DNA of 64,000 bases from CAZSXU01 sp964610505 (lineage in GTDB: Bacteria; Arandabacterota; Arandabacteria; JAGLYR01), in NCBI GenBank assembly GCA_964610505.1, contig CAZSXU010000001.1:1-64000 (forward strand). The letters are read 5' to 3'. The position numbers and the translations under genes were made by a program. The first letter of the stretch is position 1. Each line of letters starts with the position of its first letter. The notes under the pieces are model-generated. The model had not been told where the DNA came from and searched no databases. It saw only the letters and a program-made list of their open reading frames with translations. Below are positions 40,590 through 50,330 of the stretch, piece by piece.

Positions 40590-42293
40590 CTAGAAGGTCG
40601 TGGAGGTGGTCACCTCCAGAACCTCCTCGACGGATGTAACGCCCTCGGCAATTTTGCCGAGGGCGGCGTCTCTCAACGGCTTCATTCCCTGAAGCTTGGC
40701 AACCTTGGCAATTGCCGACGCCGGCGCTCTGTCTACTATCAATCTTTCGACCTCTTCGGTCAGAATCATGAGCTCAAAAATGCCGACTCGCCCCTTGTAT
40801 CCCGTGCCCCGGCAAGACTTACAGCCCTCCCCCCGGTAAAAAGGCCCGGCGAAGTCCCAGCCCTCCTGGCGAAGTTCTTCGAGTTGGTAGGCCGCCGGAT
40901 CGTACGCGACCTTGCAGTCCGGACACAGTCTGCGCACCAACCGCTGCGCCATGAGACCGTTGACGGTGGTGGCTACGAGAAACGGTTGCGCTCCCATATC
41001 GGCCAGCCGGACGAGGCCGGAAGGGGCATCGTTCGTGTGAAGCGTACTCAGGACCAGATGCCCCGTCATCGCAGAGCGGATCGCCATCTCCAACGTTTCG
41101 CGGTCTCGGATCTCGCCGACCATGAGAATGTCGGGGTCCTGGCGCAGGATGGCTCTCAGGCCGTTGGCGAAGGTGAGTCCCGCCTTGGCGTTCACCTGCG
41201 TCTGCCGGACGTTCTGAAGCCGATACTCCACCGGATCTTCGAGCGTCATGATGTTCTTCTCGGGCGACTTGATGGACGCCAGCGTGGCGTAGAGCGTGGT
41301 CGTCTTCCCGCTCCCCGTCGGGCCGGTAACCAGGAAAATCCCGTACGGCTTCTTGATCATCTTCTCATAGCGCGCCAGGTTGTTCCCCTCGAATCCCAGA
41401 TCTTCCAATCCCAGAAGATGCCGGGCCTTGTCCAAGATTCGCAGGACCACGCTTTCCCCGGATGTGCTGGGGTAGGTCGACACTCGAATGTCGGCTGCAC
41501 CCATTTCGCTCCGGAATTCGAACCGGCCGTCCTGTGGCAAACGCTTTTCGGAGATATCCATGTCGGCCAGAATCTTGATTCTCGAAACGATGGGAGGGAA
41601 GAGCTGCCAGTTGGGCGTCGGCATTTCCCGCAAACGACCATCCACGCGGAATCGAATTCTCAGCGATTTGTTACCCGGCTCGATGTGGACGTCGCTGGCT
41701 TCTTCGGCCAGGGCGCGTTGGAGGAGCAGATCCACGATCCTGACCACGGGCGCATCGGCGAGGTCTTGCTCCTGGAAGTCCGGCATCGAACTTCCCGAGA
41801 GTCCTGCACCATCGGGAAGCGCTTCGTGGGACAGAAGGTCGAGGGCCTCCTGTCCGGTGTCTCCCCTTCCGTAGCGATCGTCGATCAGATGAGAAATGGC
41901 CTCGGGAGTGGAGAGGACCGGCTCGATGTCGCAACCCGATTCGTGCTGCACCGCATCCAGAGCGCTCACGTCCTGGGGATCCGCAATCGCCACGCTCAAA
42001 ACGTCGTCGAAGCGGAAGAGAGGCACCACCTGGTGTTTTCGCGCGGTCTTTGGGGAAACCAGGTTGAGCACATCCGGGTCGACGGAGTACCCCGAGACGT
42101 CCATATAGGGGACGCCCATCTTGAGCGCTACCAGCTCCAGGAGGGCGTCTTTGCTGACGCGGTTTTCCCGGAGCAGGCGTTCCGTGATTTCGACCGCATT
42201 TTCCCCGGACCGGCCGACTTCCTCGGGTGACACGATTCCGGCGCCGATCAAATCCGCTTCGATGTCGAGGTGTTCAAAGATCCGTTGACTCAT
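40590..42293 (-). CDS. Assembly ATPase (PilB/GspE)
   Basis: 567 residues. N-terminal GspE_N domain (residues 10-150), then the RecA-like ATPase with Walker A GPTGSGKTTTLYATL, Asp box EDPVEYRL, Walker B ILMVGEIRDRETLE and His box STLHTNDAPSGLVRL. A tetracysteine zinc site is at CPDC...CKSC. It powers pilin extension. No retraction ATPase (PilT) is present. Confidence 0.94.
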   Translation of the reverse strand: MSQRIFEHLDIEADLIGAGIVSPEEVGRSGENAVEITERLLRENRVSKDALLELVALKMGVPYMDVSGYSVDPDVLNLVSPKTARKHQVVPLFRFDDVLSVAIADPQDVSALDAVQHESGCDIEPVLSTPEAISHLIDDRYGRGDTGQEALDLLSHEALPDGAGLSGSSMPDFQEQDLADAPVVRIVDLLLQRALAEEASDVHIEPGNKSLRIRFRVDGRLREMPTPNWQLFPPIVSRIKILADMDISEKRLPQDGRFEFRSEMGAADIRVSTYPSTSGESVVLRILDKARHLLGLEDLGFEGNNLARYEKMIKKPYGIFLVTGPTGSGKTTTLYATLASIKSPEKNIMTLEDPVEYRLQNVRQTQVNAKAGLTFANGLRAILRQDPDILMVGEIRDRETLEMAIRSAMTGHLVLSTLHTNDAPSGLVRLADMGAQPFLVATTVNGLMAQRLVRRLCPDCKVAYDPAAYQLEELRQEGWDFAGPFYRGEGCKSCRGTGYKGRVGIFELMILTEEVERLIVDRAPASAIAKVAKLQGMKPLRDAALGKIAEGVTSVEEVLEVTTSTTF

Positions 42294-42390
42294 AGCCCGG
42301 CCTCCCGAGGTTTCCCTCCTGCCCCGCCGTCACATGACCGACCGCTCACGAGTGTCTGGATGTCGCAATACGCAGCGGGGGGTCTCGTCG

Positions 42391-42786
42391 TCAGTTGGTC
42401 GAGCTCAAGGCCTGCCGAATGCGGGTCCTGACGATCTGCACGAGTTGCTCCAGATCGAAGGGCTTGGCGATATACTCGTCTGCTCCCGCCTTCCGGCCGC
42501 GTTCCAGATCCGCATCCGAGTTTCTCGCGCTGCTCAGGACAATGGGAATATGACCTGTGTTCTTGTCGAATTTCAGAAGCCGGCAGACCTTGAAACCGTC
42601 GAATTTCGGGAGCATCACGTCCAGGAGAATCAAATCCGGAGAATCGTTTCGAACCATCTTCAACGCCTCGAGGCCGTCTTCGGCCACGAACACCTCAAAG
42701 CCTTCCGCCTCCAGTGCAAGACGAACGGTCTTGGCGATCGTCGGTTCATCCTCGACCACCAGGACCTTGCGTTTTTCTCTTTCCAC
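42391..42786 (-). CDS. Single-domain response regulator
   Basis: 131 residues from GTG 42786, which follows GGAGG. A lone receiver domain: acidic pair in VVEDEPTI, phosphoacceptor in LILLDVMLP, Thr/Ser at LSSARNS and Lys in IAKPF. No output domain. It resembles the next gene upstream and was probably duplicated with it; a CheY-like role on the pilus is likely. Confidence 0.9.
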   Translation of the reverse strand: MEREKRKVLVVEDEPTIAKTVRLALEAEGFEVFVAEDGLEALKMVRNDSPDLILLDVMLPKFDGFKVCRLLKFDKNTGHIPIVLSSARNSDADLERGRKAGADEYIAKPFDLEQLVQIVRTRIRQALSSTN

Positions 42787-43083
42787 CGTCCACCTCCGCT
42801 CTCGCTTTGCAGGATCGTGAACATCCTCGCCCGGATAGAGCAAAGCGTAGGCCTATACTTGCATCGGACCCTGCGGGGGCACAGGTTAGGAAAAACTGCG
42901 GATCTGCGGCAGAAGGCGGATGGAATGGGCGGAGTTCCGGGTTCGGGGAGGATTGCAAAGTGCAATCCCCGGGAGCAAAAGGGTGCGGGCTGCCATGGGC
43001 TCTCTATCGCATACGGACGACGGCCGGCCCGCCCCCTTCGGACGACGGCCGGCCGTCTCCCAGGGGTCGGTCTCTTGATCGTC

Positions 43084-43473
43084 TCAGGTGCCTGTCAGAA
43101 CCGGACGGGAGATCAGACCTTGGACCATCTCCAGCAAGTCCTTCATCTCAAACGGCTTGACGAGATACGCGTCCGCACCGGCCGCGCGCCCTCGTCTGCG
43201 ATCCGCTTCCGAGCCCCGAGCCGTACACAGGATGATCGGCATGTGGCTGGTCGCCCGGTTGAATTTCAGAAGCCGGCAGACCTTGAATCCGTCCAGTTCC
43301 GGAAGCATGACGTCCAAGACCAGAATGTCCGGACACTCGCTCCGAACTTGCCGGAGACACTCGAGACCGCTCTCGGCTGTCGCGACCTCAAACCCTCCCG
43401 CCTCAAGAGCCAGCCGGAAACTCTTGACGAGCGCCTTTTCGTCCTCGACCACCAGAATCTTGATCTTCTGCAT
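43084..43473 (-). CDS. Single-domain response regulator, paralogue
   Basis: 129 residues. Receiver domain with VVEDEKAL, ILVLDVMLPELDGFKVCRLL, LCTARGSEAD and LVKPFEM. The DGFKVCRLLKF stretch is identical in the downstream copy. It heads the pilus operon; no histidine kinase is nearby. Confidence 0.9.
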   Translation of the reverse strand: MQKIKILVVEDEKALVKSFRLALEAGGFEVATAESGLECLRQVRSECPDILVLDVMLPELDGFKVCRLLKFNRATSHMPIILCTARGSEADRRRGRAAGADAYLVKPFEMKDLLEMVQGLISRPVLTGT

Positions 43474-43872
43474 GTTCTTCCTCCACTCCCGGGCCCAGAG
43501 GAACCGGAGACGAGAGAGTTCCGTACCTTCGCAAACTCAACTGGACAGCAATCCTCGTGCCGGGAAGGCCGGAGGCGGACGAGGAGCCTCGAAATGACCA
43601 CTGGGCCTGATCTTCGGTATGGAACAACCTGTTCGAAGTTTGAAGAACCGGAGCGAGAGATTGCATATTGCAGCTTGCCGGGAGCCGCAAGCGTTCGGCG
43701 GCGAGCCGGTCGTGCGCCGGCCCCTGAGTGGAGGGGGGGAGGGGAACAGGCCGACTCAGTCGTGTCTCCCACAATGCCGTTTCTGAGGACCTGCTTCTCC
43801 GCTTCGCCACCCGGGAACGCGAACGGGGGGGCCTCACGGCCCCCCCGTGGTATTGCCGATTCTTCTCCCGGG
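43474..43872. other. Gene-free interval upstream of the pilus operon
   Basis: About 400 bases. It contains AGATTGCATATTGCAG followed by CCGGGAGC near 43656-43690, similar to the hairpin GGATTGCA-AAG-TGCAATCC plus CCGGGAGC at 42950-42975 upstream of the other response regulator, so upstream DNA was duplicated with the gene. A strong hairpin lies at 43822-43846. No clear promoter found. Confidence 0.5.
43822..43846 (-). terminator. Hairpin after the FecR/beta-barrel gene
   Basis: A GC-rich stem of about ten pairs (GGGGGGCC/GGCCCCCC with flanking AC/GT) around a TCAC loop lies 27 bases after the stop of the minus-strand gene. It lacks a T-run. Confidence 0.5.
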
Positions 43873-45888
43873 TTAGAACCGGACGGCGGTTTCAACCTGC
43901 GTCGTCCGCACCGCCTCCAGCACGCCATCGCCGTCCGTATCCGCATACGTACCCCGAATGCTAACGATGATGGACGCACCGGGGACAATCTCGTACCCGA
44001 GGTTGAGTCCATACGCGGTCGACGCACCCCGCTCGAACTCGAACAGGTCCTTCACGTGCGTCTGCTGCGCGTACGCCGAGAGCAGCGAAATCTTCGGAAT
44101 CCACGAGGTATTCAGCATTCCCTCGAGGTACCCGGATTGGTCCGCCGTATCTCCCGAACCGAGCAGCTGAACGCTGCCCCACACGTCCACAAAATCGAGC
44201 AGGTTCACACCCAACCCGCCGTACCATCCCTGCTTGCTGTCCTGGAAACGGCCTTCGGGGTCGTTCTCGGGGGCCAGGAATTCCTTCTTCGCCATGTATC
44301 CCTTGGATGCGAACGGATTCGCGACGCCCAGGCTCTGCGCCCTCTCTAGGTCATAGGTGCGGTTGAAGTAATCGGAGATGAACTGTTTGCCGAAAATGCA
44401 GTACTCGAATTCGGCCCGGACGGGTCCGGCCGCCGCACGAATGCCCGGAACGGTGACGCCCTTCCCGTAGCCGTCGATCTGGGCAAATTGCGCGTAGACG
44501 TCGACGTCCACGAAACCGCCCCGAAGAACCGGCACACCGGCGTCGATTCCCCAAACCACGGCTTCCCGATCCGCGTAGAGGGAATCCGGAAGCGTGGCGT
44601 CCAGTTCACACTCGACACCCGCATACTGGTTGCCGTCGACGGCGGCCGTTGCGCCCACCTCCAGGTTTCTCACCAGCGGGAGGTCCGTCTGGAGCAGCGG
44701 CCGGTAAGCCACTCGCCCACCGACGACGCCAGGATCGGCCAGCTCCCGGAAATTGGCGAACATCGCCTCTACGACGAACTGGCGGCGGTTCAGCCCCAGC
44801 TCGGCCCCGACTCGAATCGTACTCGGATACTCCATGATGTTGGAATAATCCCGCATCACAAGTCCGTATCCGAGGTTGACTTCCTCGAGTGCACCGGCTC
44901 GAAGGTAGAAGGGGTCCCCTTTGTGGGCGTAGCGGATGTAGTAGATCTTGTCGATGTAGTCCTCGGGATCATCCCAGTATTCGTCCAGGATGTTCCCGTC
45001 CGCGTCCAGGTACAGGGACAGATCGAGGCCGACGCCCATCTTGCCGATCGTGAATTCGGGACGGAACCCGATCATGTTCACAAGTTGACCGTCGATCACG
45101 ACCGCGCCGATACTGGCGCCGTAGCCCACCCCGGCTTTGCCTGTCCGGGGTTCGTAGCGTTCCGGTGCTTCCACCTTGCCGGTTTCTTCCGCGCCCTGTG
45201 CGCCTTCGCCGGTTCCTTCGGGCTCACCCGGGACACCCTCGGGCCCCGTGGGCGGGGCTCCGCCCTTGAATGCATCGGCATCGGACAGGCCGAGAAGATC
45301 TCCCAGCTCCTGGTTGGTCAACTCCCTCACGGCGGGCGCGAACATCCCGATGATGCGGGCCGCCTGCCCGCGCAGGACCTGGACGCTCCGCCCGTCCAGA
45401 AGGGACTGGAAATCCACGGCGCCCCTCAGGACCTGAATCTCGTTCTCTCCCCCGAAGAACCGGTCCCAGAATTCAGTGCCTCGAATGGCCGCCACGGCGA
45501 TGGGGGTGCGGACCTGGAATGCCTCTCCGCCCATGACGCGCCCCTTCACCACGTAGATCGAACCGCTCTCCAACCCCACGGTCGTCGCCGATAGCTGAAG
45601 GGTCTCCGGGAGTGCCGCGTACAGTTGAATGAGGGTGTTCTCCTGCATTCGAAGAAGCGTTCCGTCGTCCAGCCGAACCTCCGCCCGGGATTCCAGGCCG
45701 GTCCTGAGGTAGGCCCCCTCCTGGAACATCTGCCCGAGCGACGCCGGAGCGAAGACCGTGTCCGGGGGCAGCGCGTAATGCAGGTCCCCGATGTAGAACT
45801 CAACCGTCGCCGTCCGATCCGCGTGGGCCATCGAGATCGAAGCCAGCCCAAAGGCAACGAAAACGACCCACAGAGTAAGTATTCGCAT
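43873..45888 (-). CDS. FecR-domain protein with C-terminal outer-membrane beta-barrel
   Basis: 671 residues. Signal peptide (VFVAFGLASISMAHA), a FecR domain (about 45-150: RTGLESRAEVRLDDGTLLRM, VGLESGSIYVVKG, VRTPIAVAAIRGTEF), a Gly/Glu/Pro linker (215-245) and about 400 residues of alternating aromatic/hydrophobic strands ending in AVRF, typical of a barrel with terminal Phe. It lies 38 bases downstream of a CHASE2-cyclase, a recurrent pairing in which the FecR part may sense or bind envelope glycans. Ligand unknown. Confidence 0.82.
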   Translation of the reverse strand: MRILTLWVVFVAFGLASISMAHADRTATVEFYIGDLHYALPPDTVFAPASLGQMFQEGAYLRTGLESRAEVRLDDGTLLRMQENTLIQLYAALPETLQLSATTVGLESGSIYVVKGRVMGGEAFQVRTPIAVAAIRGTEFWDRFFGGENEIQVLRGAVDFQSLLDGRSVQVLRGQAARIIGMFAPAVRELTNQELGDLLGLSDADAFKGGAPPTGPEGVPGEPEGTGEGAQGAEETGKVEAPERYEPRTGKAGVGYGASIGAVVIDGQLVNMIGFRPEFTIGKMGVGLDLSLYLDADGNILDEYWDDPEDYIDKIYYIRYAHKGDPFYLRAGALEEVNLGYGLVMRDYSNIMEYPSTIRVGAELGLNRRQFVVEAMFANFRELADPGVVGGRVAYRPLLQTDLPLVRNLEVGATAAVDGNQYAGVECELDATLPDSLYADREAVVWGIDAGVPVLRGGFVDVDVYAQFAQIDGYGKGVTVPGIRAAAGPVRAEFEYCIFGKQFISDYFNRTYDLERAQSLGVANPFASKGYMAKKEFLAPENDPEGRFQDSKQGWYGGLGVNLLDFVDVWGSVQLLGSGDTADQSGYLEGMLNTSWIPKISLLSAYAQQTHVKDLFEFERGASTAYGLNLGYEIVPGASIIVSIRGTYADTDGDGVLEAVRTTQVETAVRF

Positions 45889-45926
45889 CTAATGCCTCCC
45901 CCCGTTGGCGTGAGTTCCGGGTTTCA

Positions 45927-48131
45927 TCATTTCTCGTCCATTTTCCAGCATCCGTCCCACTCTCCCTCCGGTGGATGTTCCTTGAGGAACCGGCACCGGC
46001 TCACGAACAGGCGACAGGGACCCGGCCCTTCGATTTCGAGTGCCTTCTCGAATTCCGAAATCGCCCGATCCCATTCCCCGCGGCGGTAGGCGTCCAGCGC
46101 CCCCTCAAACACGGGGGTCGACCACGCGATTCGTTCGCGGGCCTCGTCGCTCGCCAACACCTGGAAGACCCGTACACTGCCGACGCGCCCTTTGACTCCG
46201 ATCCGATCCAGATCGCGGGCCTCGATGGCGCCGCCCGCCGCCCGGCGGGTCGTTTCGGAAACGAGGATCTGCGTTCCATAGAACTTGTTGAGCCCCTCCA
46301 ACCGGGAGGCGAGATTAACGTTATCCCCGATCGCCGTGTAATCGAAGAGGTAGTCGGATCCCATGTTCCCCACCGTGGCCTCTCCCGTATTGATCCCGAC
46401 CCCGATGTTGATCCTGTCCCAGGGGGACTCTTCGCTTGTTCGAAGCTCTTCCAGCTTCTCGATCATCTCTACCGCGGCCAGGCAGGCATCCCGTGCGTGA
46501 TCGTAGTTTGGAAGCGGGGCCCCGAAGACCGCCACGATCGCATCGCCGATGTACTTGTCGAGCATCCCTCCCCGATGGGTAATCACTCCCGTCATGAGAG
46601 TTAGATACTTGTTCAGAAATCGAGCCACCTCCTCGGGAGCCAGTCGTTCCGAAAAAGTGGTGAAAGCTCGAATGTCGGCGAAGAGCAGGGAAACCTCCCG
46701 CTTCTCGCCGCCGAGGCGAATCTTGTCGGGCGATTTCGTGATCTCATCGACGACCTTCGCGTCCACGTACTGGGCGAAATACCCTTTCATCTGTTTCTTC
46801 GCCCGTTCTTCTGTCTGGTACCGGTAGCTGACCACCATCAGGAAGGCAAGACCCATCGTGACCAGGGGCCGAACCATCGGTATGGTCATCCCCGGCTCCA
46901 CGGAAATTCCGACCGGCGGGATGCTCAGACCGAGGAACAGTTTGAAGGCGATCAACGTATAGCCGGCCGCGCATGCCGTCAAGAACAAACTCGAGAGGAT
47001 CAGGGAGCGGAAGCGCTCCATCAGGCAAACGACGCCGACAAGAAGGCTGAGGCCCAATAGAATCGCGAGGGACAGGTTTCGTCCGGCTACCCGAACGAAA
47101 TTGCGATGGAGAATGTTGTGGACGAGGTTGGCCTGGATCTCGACTCCGGGAAACAGCTCCTGTACGGGCACGGACTTGAGATCCGCCAGCGCGGGCAGAC
47201 TGGATCCCACGAGCACGATCTTGTCCTTAAAGATCTGGGCCGGCAGCCTCTTCTTATAGACGTCGTAGTAGGGCACATAGCGAAAGGTGTTGAATTTCCC
47301 CCGGTAATCGACGAGCACGCGGCCCTCGTCATCAATGGGAATCGCGTACTCCGTCTCCACCGTATCTCCGGGCCCCACCGCCCAGAAGGAAATGCGTTCA
47401 CCGGGCTTCACCTCGACGTCGCCCTTGTCCACTCCCAGCCAGGCCAGTGCAATCTCGAAACCCAGACTCGGATAGGTTCGGTCGGCGAAATTGATGAACA
47501 GCCGGATTCTCCGGACCACGCCGTCCGCGTCCGGCTCGACATTGACGAACCCGGTTCCCCGGCTGGCGTTCAGGAGATCGACCAGTTCGTTGTCGAAGCG
47601 CTCCAGCGTCAGGAAGTGTTCCCTCACATCCGCGTCGAACCGAAAGACAAACGGTTCGACGTCGAATCCCTCGGGCTCGGACTCCATTCGGGGAAGCCAG
47701 TTGAGCGAATCCGCGGGGGAGAACGAAATGGCATGATGGGCAATCCCCGAGGCGCGGGTCGATTCGATGAGAAGCTCGTCGGCGGAGCGGTCCCGGTCGG
47801 GATCGAAGAGCATGTCGAACCCGATGGCCTTAGCCCCTCCGGAGGAAACGAAATCGATCACCTGGGCGTGGTACCACCGGGGCCACTGGTGAATTCGCCC
47901 GAGGTTGTAGATGCTCCGTTGGTCGATATCCACAATCACGACATCGCTCAGGCTGTGCATCTTGAACACGCGGGAGCGGTAGCGGAAACGAAGGTCGTAG
48001 CTGCCCGCTTCGAAGCTGTCGAACGTCGATTTGAGGAACAGATGATCCGTGAACAGAACGACGACAGCAACGGATGCGGCCCCGATCAGGACACCCATCA
48101 ACATGCGGTAACTCGCAGAGGATTTTTGCAT
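45927..48131 (-). CDS. CHASE2-sensor class III adenylate cyclase
   Basis: 734 residues. The N-terminal membrane helix and extracytoplasmic CHASE2 domain (about 40-340: DVVIVDIDQRSIYNLG, IGFDMLFDPDRD, KDKIVLVGSSLPAL, GVEIQANLVHNIL) are followed by three more helices and a class III catalytic domain (about 470-650). Metal aspartates are in LLFADIRAFTTFSE and KYIGDAIVAVFG; YTAIGDNVNLASRLE closes the site. A short TPR-like tail (YRRGEWDRAISEFEKALEI) ends the protein. Likely cAMP synthesis in response to an envelope signal. Confidence 0.9.
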   Translation of the reverse strand: MQKSSASYRMLMGVLIGAASVAVVVLFTDHLFLKSTFDSFEAGSYDLRFRYRSRVFKMHSLSDVVIVDIDQRSIYNLGRIHQWPRWYHAQVIDFVSSGGAKAIGFDMLFDPDRDRSADELLIESTRASGIAHHAISFSPADSLNWLPRMESEPEGFDVEPFVFRFDADVREHFLTLERFDNELVDLLNASRGTGFVNVEPDADGVVRRIRLFINFADRTYPSLGFEIALAWLGVDKGDVEVKPGERISFWAVGPGDTVETEYAIPIDDEGRVLVDYRGKFNTFRYVPYYDVYKKRLPAQIFKDKIVLVGSSLPALADLKSVPVQELFPGVEIQANLVHNILHRNFVRVAGRNLSLAILLGLSLLVGVVCLMERFRSLILSSLFLTACAAGYTLIAFKLFLGLSIPPVGISVEPGMTIPMVRPLVTMGLAFLMVVSYRYQTEERAKKQMKGYFAQYVDAKVVDEITKSPDKIRLGGEKREVSLLFADIRAFTTFSERLAPEEVARFLNKYLTLMTGVITHRGGMLDKYIGDAIVAVFGAPLPNYDHARDACLAAVEMIEKLEELRTSEESPWDRINIGVGINTGEATVGNMGSDYLFDYTAIGDNVNLASRLEGLNKFYGTQILVSETTRRAAGGAIEARDLDRIGVKGRVGSVRVFQVLASDEARERIAWSTPVFEGALDAYRRGEWDRAISEFEKALEIEGPGPCRLFVSRCRFLKEHPPEGEWDGCWKMDEK

Positions 48132-48185
48132 GGACGCCTACCGCCTGTTCTCTCCGCCGCCCGGAATCGAGGTCCTCGAGGGAGG

Positions 48186-48728
48186 TCAGCCCAACACGTC
48201 GTCGATCCGAAAAATGCCTTCCAGAGGAATGCCTTCGGCCGCCAGGTTCTCCGCCCCACCCTCCTTACGGTCTACGAGACAGAGCACCTTGAGTACTTTT
48301 CCCCCTTCCTCCTCCACCGCCCGGGTGGCCCGAATGATCGAGCCCCCCGTAGTAATCACGTCGTCGACCAGAACCGCTCTCGCGCCATCCGGAAGGTTGC
48401 CTTCGATGAGACGCCTCTGACCGTGTTTCTTGGGTTCTTTGCGGACGACGAAGGCATCGATGGGCCGGCCCTGTTGAAAGCTCCAGGCGGCCACGGCCGG
48501 GACAATGAAATCGGCTCCGATAGACGGCCCCCCGATCGCGTTGGCCCCGATCTCCTCAATCTTCGACAACAGGAGTTGGGAAACCAGGTGGGCCCCTTCC
48601 GCGTCCATGAGGGTCCTCTTGGCGTCGATGTAGTAGCGGCTCGTGCCGCCGGCCGAGAGCTTGAATTCCCCCCAGAAGAGTGACCGCTGCTTCAGGACTT
48701 CCAGTAGACGAGCCCGTTGTTCTCGCAC
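48186..48728 (-). CDS. pyrE: Orotate phosphoribosyltransferase
   Basis: Makes OMP from orotate and PRPP. 180 residues from GTG 48728. The PRPP-binding signature is AVLVDDVITTGGS; the flexible loop region is VVRKEPKKHGQRRLIEG; the N-terminal FKLSAGGTSRYYIDAK is typical of the archaeal/short bacterial type. It is first in an apparent operon with the cyclase (54-base gap). Confidence 0.94.
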   Translation of the reverse strand: MREQRARLLEVLKQRSLFWGEFKLSAGGTSRYYIDAKRTLMDAEGAHLVSQLLLSKIEEIGANAIGGPSIGADFIVPAVAAWSFQQGRPIDAFVVRKEPKKHGQRRLIEGNLPDGARAVLVDDVITTGGSIIRATRAVEEEGGKVLKVLCLVDRKEGGAENLAAEGIPLEGIFRIDDVLG

Positions 48729-48795
48729 GCTTTATCCGTCCTCCCGTGCACCTGAATGATGAGTTCAACTCGCCGGAGCTCCAAAACCGGGTCCG

Positions 48796-48824
48796 ACTCT
48801 AGCAATCGCCTTCACGAGCGTCAA
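48796..48824 (-). promoter_or_regulatory. Promoter of pyrE operon
   Basis: TTGACG (48824-48819), 17 bases, TAGAGT (48801-48796) on the minus strand, with TTGC before the -10. Confidence 0.7.
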
Positions 48825-48945
48825 GACAAGTCGAATCGCAATGGGCTTGACAATCCGCCACGGGAAGCCGAGACTGGTTGAATGGATGAAGGCGTACGAC
48901 GACAAGCCGGTGCCAAGGAGACCGTTCAGGAGGAGGTCGGGAAAG

Positions 48946-50184
48946 ATGAAGAAGATTCTGATATTGGTGCTCGCGCTCGCGTTGCCTCTGGTGTTCGCGG
49001 GCTGTGGGGATGACGAAGAAGAGACAACCCGAGTGGATCCCCAGGCGTCGGCGGACAAGGTGGATCTCGGAACATTCGCCGCCATGGATGCATTGAACGG
49101 CGACATGGATTTCACGGCGGCGTACGATCTGTTTGAGGAGGCTGTCCGCCTGGATCCCAACAACATGCAAGCCCGGGCGGGAGCCGGCGCGATGAACGTC
49201 CTGAGACTGCCCAATCACCCGATGATCGCAGACCTGATCGACACCTTGGGAATCGATGAACTCCTGAAGGGGACGTTGCCCTGGAAGAACCTCGGTTTTG
49301 GAGGGGGACGCGGTCCGGCGGCGGGCGCCGGCCGCGCCATTTTCGGCTCGCTCACGGGCGAGATGCAAACCGACATGGGGATGTTCCTGGATCTGCTCCT
49401 AGCTGAAATCCAGGTCTCCATCGACTACTTCAATGCCGTCGAGGGCCACGCCGATTTCGAGTGGTTGATTCCGATGCCGGAGGGTTATGGAATGGACACG
49501 CTGGAGATCGACGTCACCGACATTCACTTCGCCGAGTCTCCGCTTCATTTCATTCGAGCTCTTCTCCTTGGCCTTGACGCCTACAATCTGGACATCGGAT
49601 CCCTGGAGGGGGAGGACGTGGCGGCCGCCCTCGCGCAGGACTCGGATTTCCTGACGCTGACCAATGCGGGAGCTCTCACGACGGCCCGCGGGGCAATGGA
49701 TGCCGGAGCGGATGAAGCGAGTGTGGGGGCGGTTCTACTCGACGCCGAGGTGGACGACCAGACGAACGACTTCGTCCGCCTTCTGTTCCCCGGCGAGGAG
49801 TTCGGCCTGTGGGTGGCGATGACCGAGGGCCAGCGGGACACGCTGGAGAACATGCCCGCGATGATGGACGACATGATGGACAACCCGCTGCCGATGATTG
49901 ATGACTTCGACAATGACGAGGTCCCGGATACCCTGCTCGTCAATCTCGGCGTGCTGTTTGACGACCCCATCGAGGATTTCAAGGCCATTCTGCCGGAATA
50001 CACGATTCAGGCCTGTGGCGATACGGCATACGGGATCTTCTGGGCGGAAACCGAGGAGAACTGGACCTGGCATCCGGAGGAACTGAACGGTCTCATCGCA
50101 CTCCCGGGCGGCCCGATGACGAGCGACGCGATGATCCAGATGTTCGGTCTTGGATTACTGTACTACATGGGAGGCTGTCTGTAG
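48946..50184 (+). CDS. Unknown lipoprotein with a TPR-like segment
   Basis: 412 residues from ATG 48946, preceded by AGGAGGAGG. The signal peptide ends in VFAGC (Cys20). A TPR-like helix pair (YDLFEEAVRLDPNNMQARAG) follows, then acidic helical sequence rich in Met, Asp and Leu without a catalytic motif. Family not recognised; similar size and layout to envelope lipoproteins that count or tally repeated substrates in this kind of genome. Runs alone between pyrE and a palindromic element. Confidence 0.75.
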   Translation: MKKILILVLALALPLVFAGCGDDEEETTRVDPQASADKVDLGTFAAMDALNGDMDFTAAYDLFEEAVRLDPNNMQARAGAGAMNVLRLPNHPMIADLIDTLGIDELLKGTLPWKNLGFGGGRGPAAGAGRAIFGSLTGEMQTDMGMFLDLLLAEIQVSIDYFNAVEGHADFEWLIPMPEGYGMDTLEIDVTDIHFAESPLHFIRALLLGLDAYNLDIGSLEGEDVAAALAQDSDFLTLTNAGALTTARGAMDAGADEASVGAVLLDAEVDDQTNDFVRLLFPGEEFGLWVAMTEGQRDTLENMPAMMDDMMDNPLPMIDDFDNDEVPDTLLVNLGVLFDDPIEDFKAILPEYTIQACGDTAYGIFWAETEENWTWHPEELNGLIALPGGPMTSDAMIQMFGLGLLYYMGGCL

Positions 50185-50200
50185 GGAGCGAGAGTCAAAC

Positions 50201-50265
50201 GCAACCACAGATTGCACGGATTTCTGAGATTCACGTTGAGCGGGGACCGCCGGAGGCGGTCCCCG
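50201..50265. repeat. Nested palindromic intergenic element R5
   Basis: Left arm GCAACCACAGATTGCACGG, then an 11-bp perfect stem CGGGGACCGCC with loop GGA (50241-50265). The right CAGATT arm is missing; instead the CTTCTCCGAGATCTA repeat follows at 50285. Confidence 0.65.
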
Positions 50266-50284
50266 TCTTCGTACTCACAGTGCT

Positions 50285-50330
50285 CTTCTCCGAGATCTAT
50301 TGTCTATTTTCTATTTTCTACTTCTCTGCA
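50285..50330. repeat. CTTCTCCGAGATCTA dispersed repeat, copy 1
   Basis: A 15-base identical core (50285-50299) followed by the T-rich TGTCTATTTTCTATTTTC. The repeat runs through the stop codon of the sulfotransferase-like gene. A second copy is at 51256. Confidence 0.7.

Noticed and set aside
43015..43064. Direct repeat CGGACGACGGCCGGCC between the response regulator genes as an operator
   Set aside because: Two copies of a GC-rich palindromic 16-mer are visible, but nothing ties them to a promoter; possibly simple slippage.
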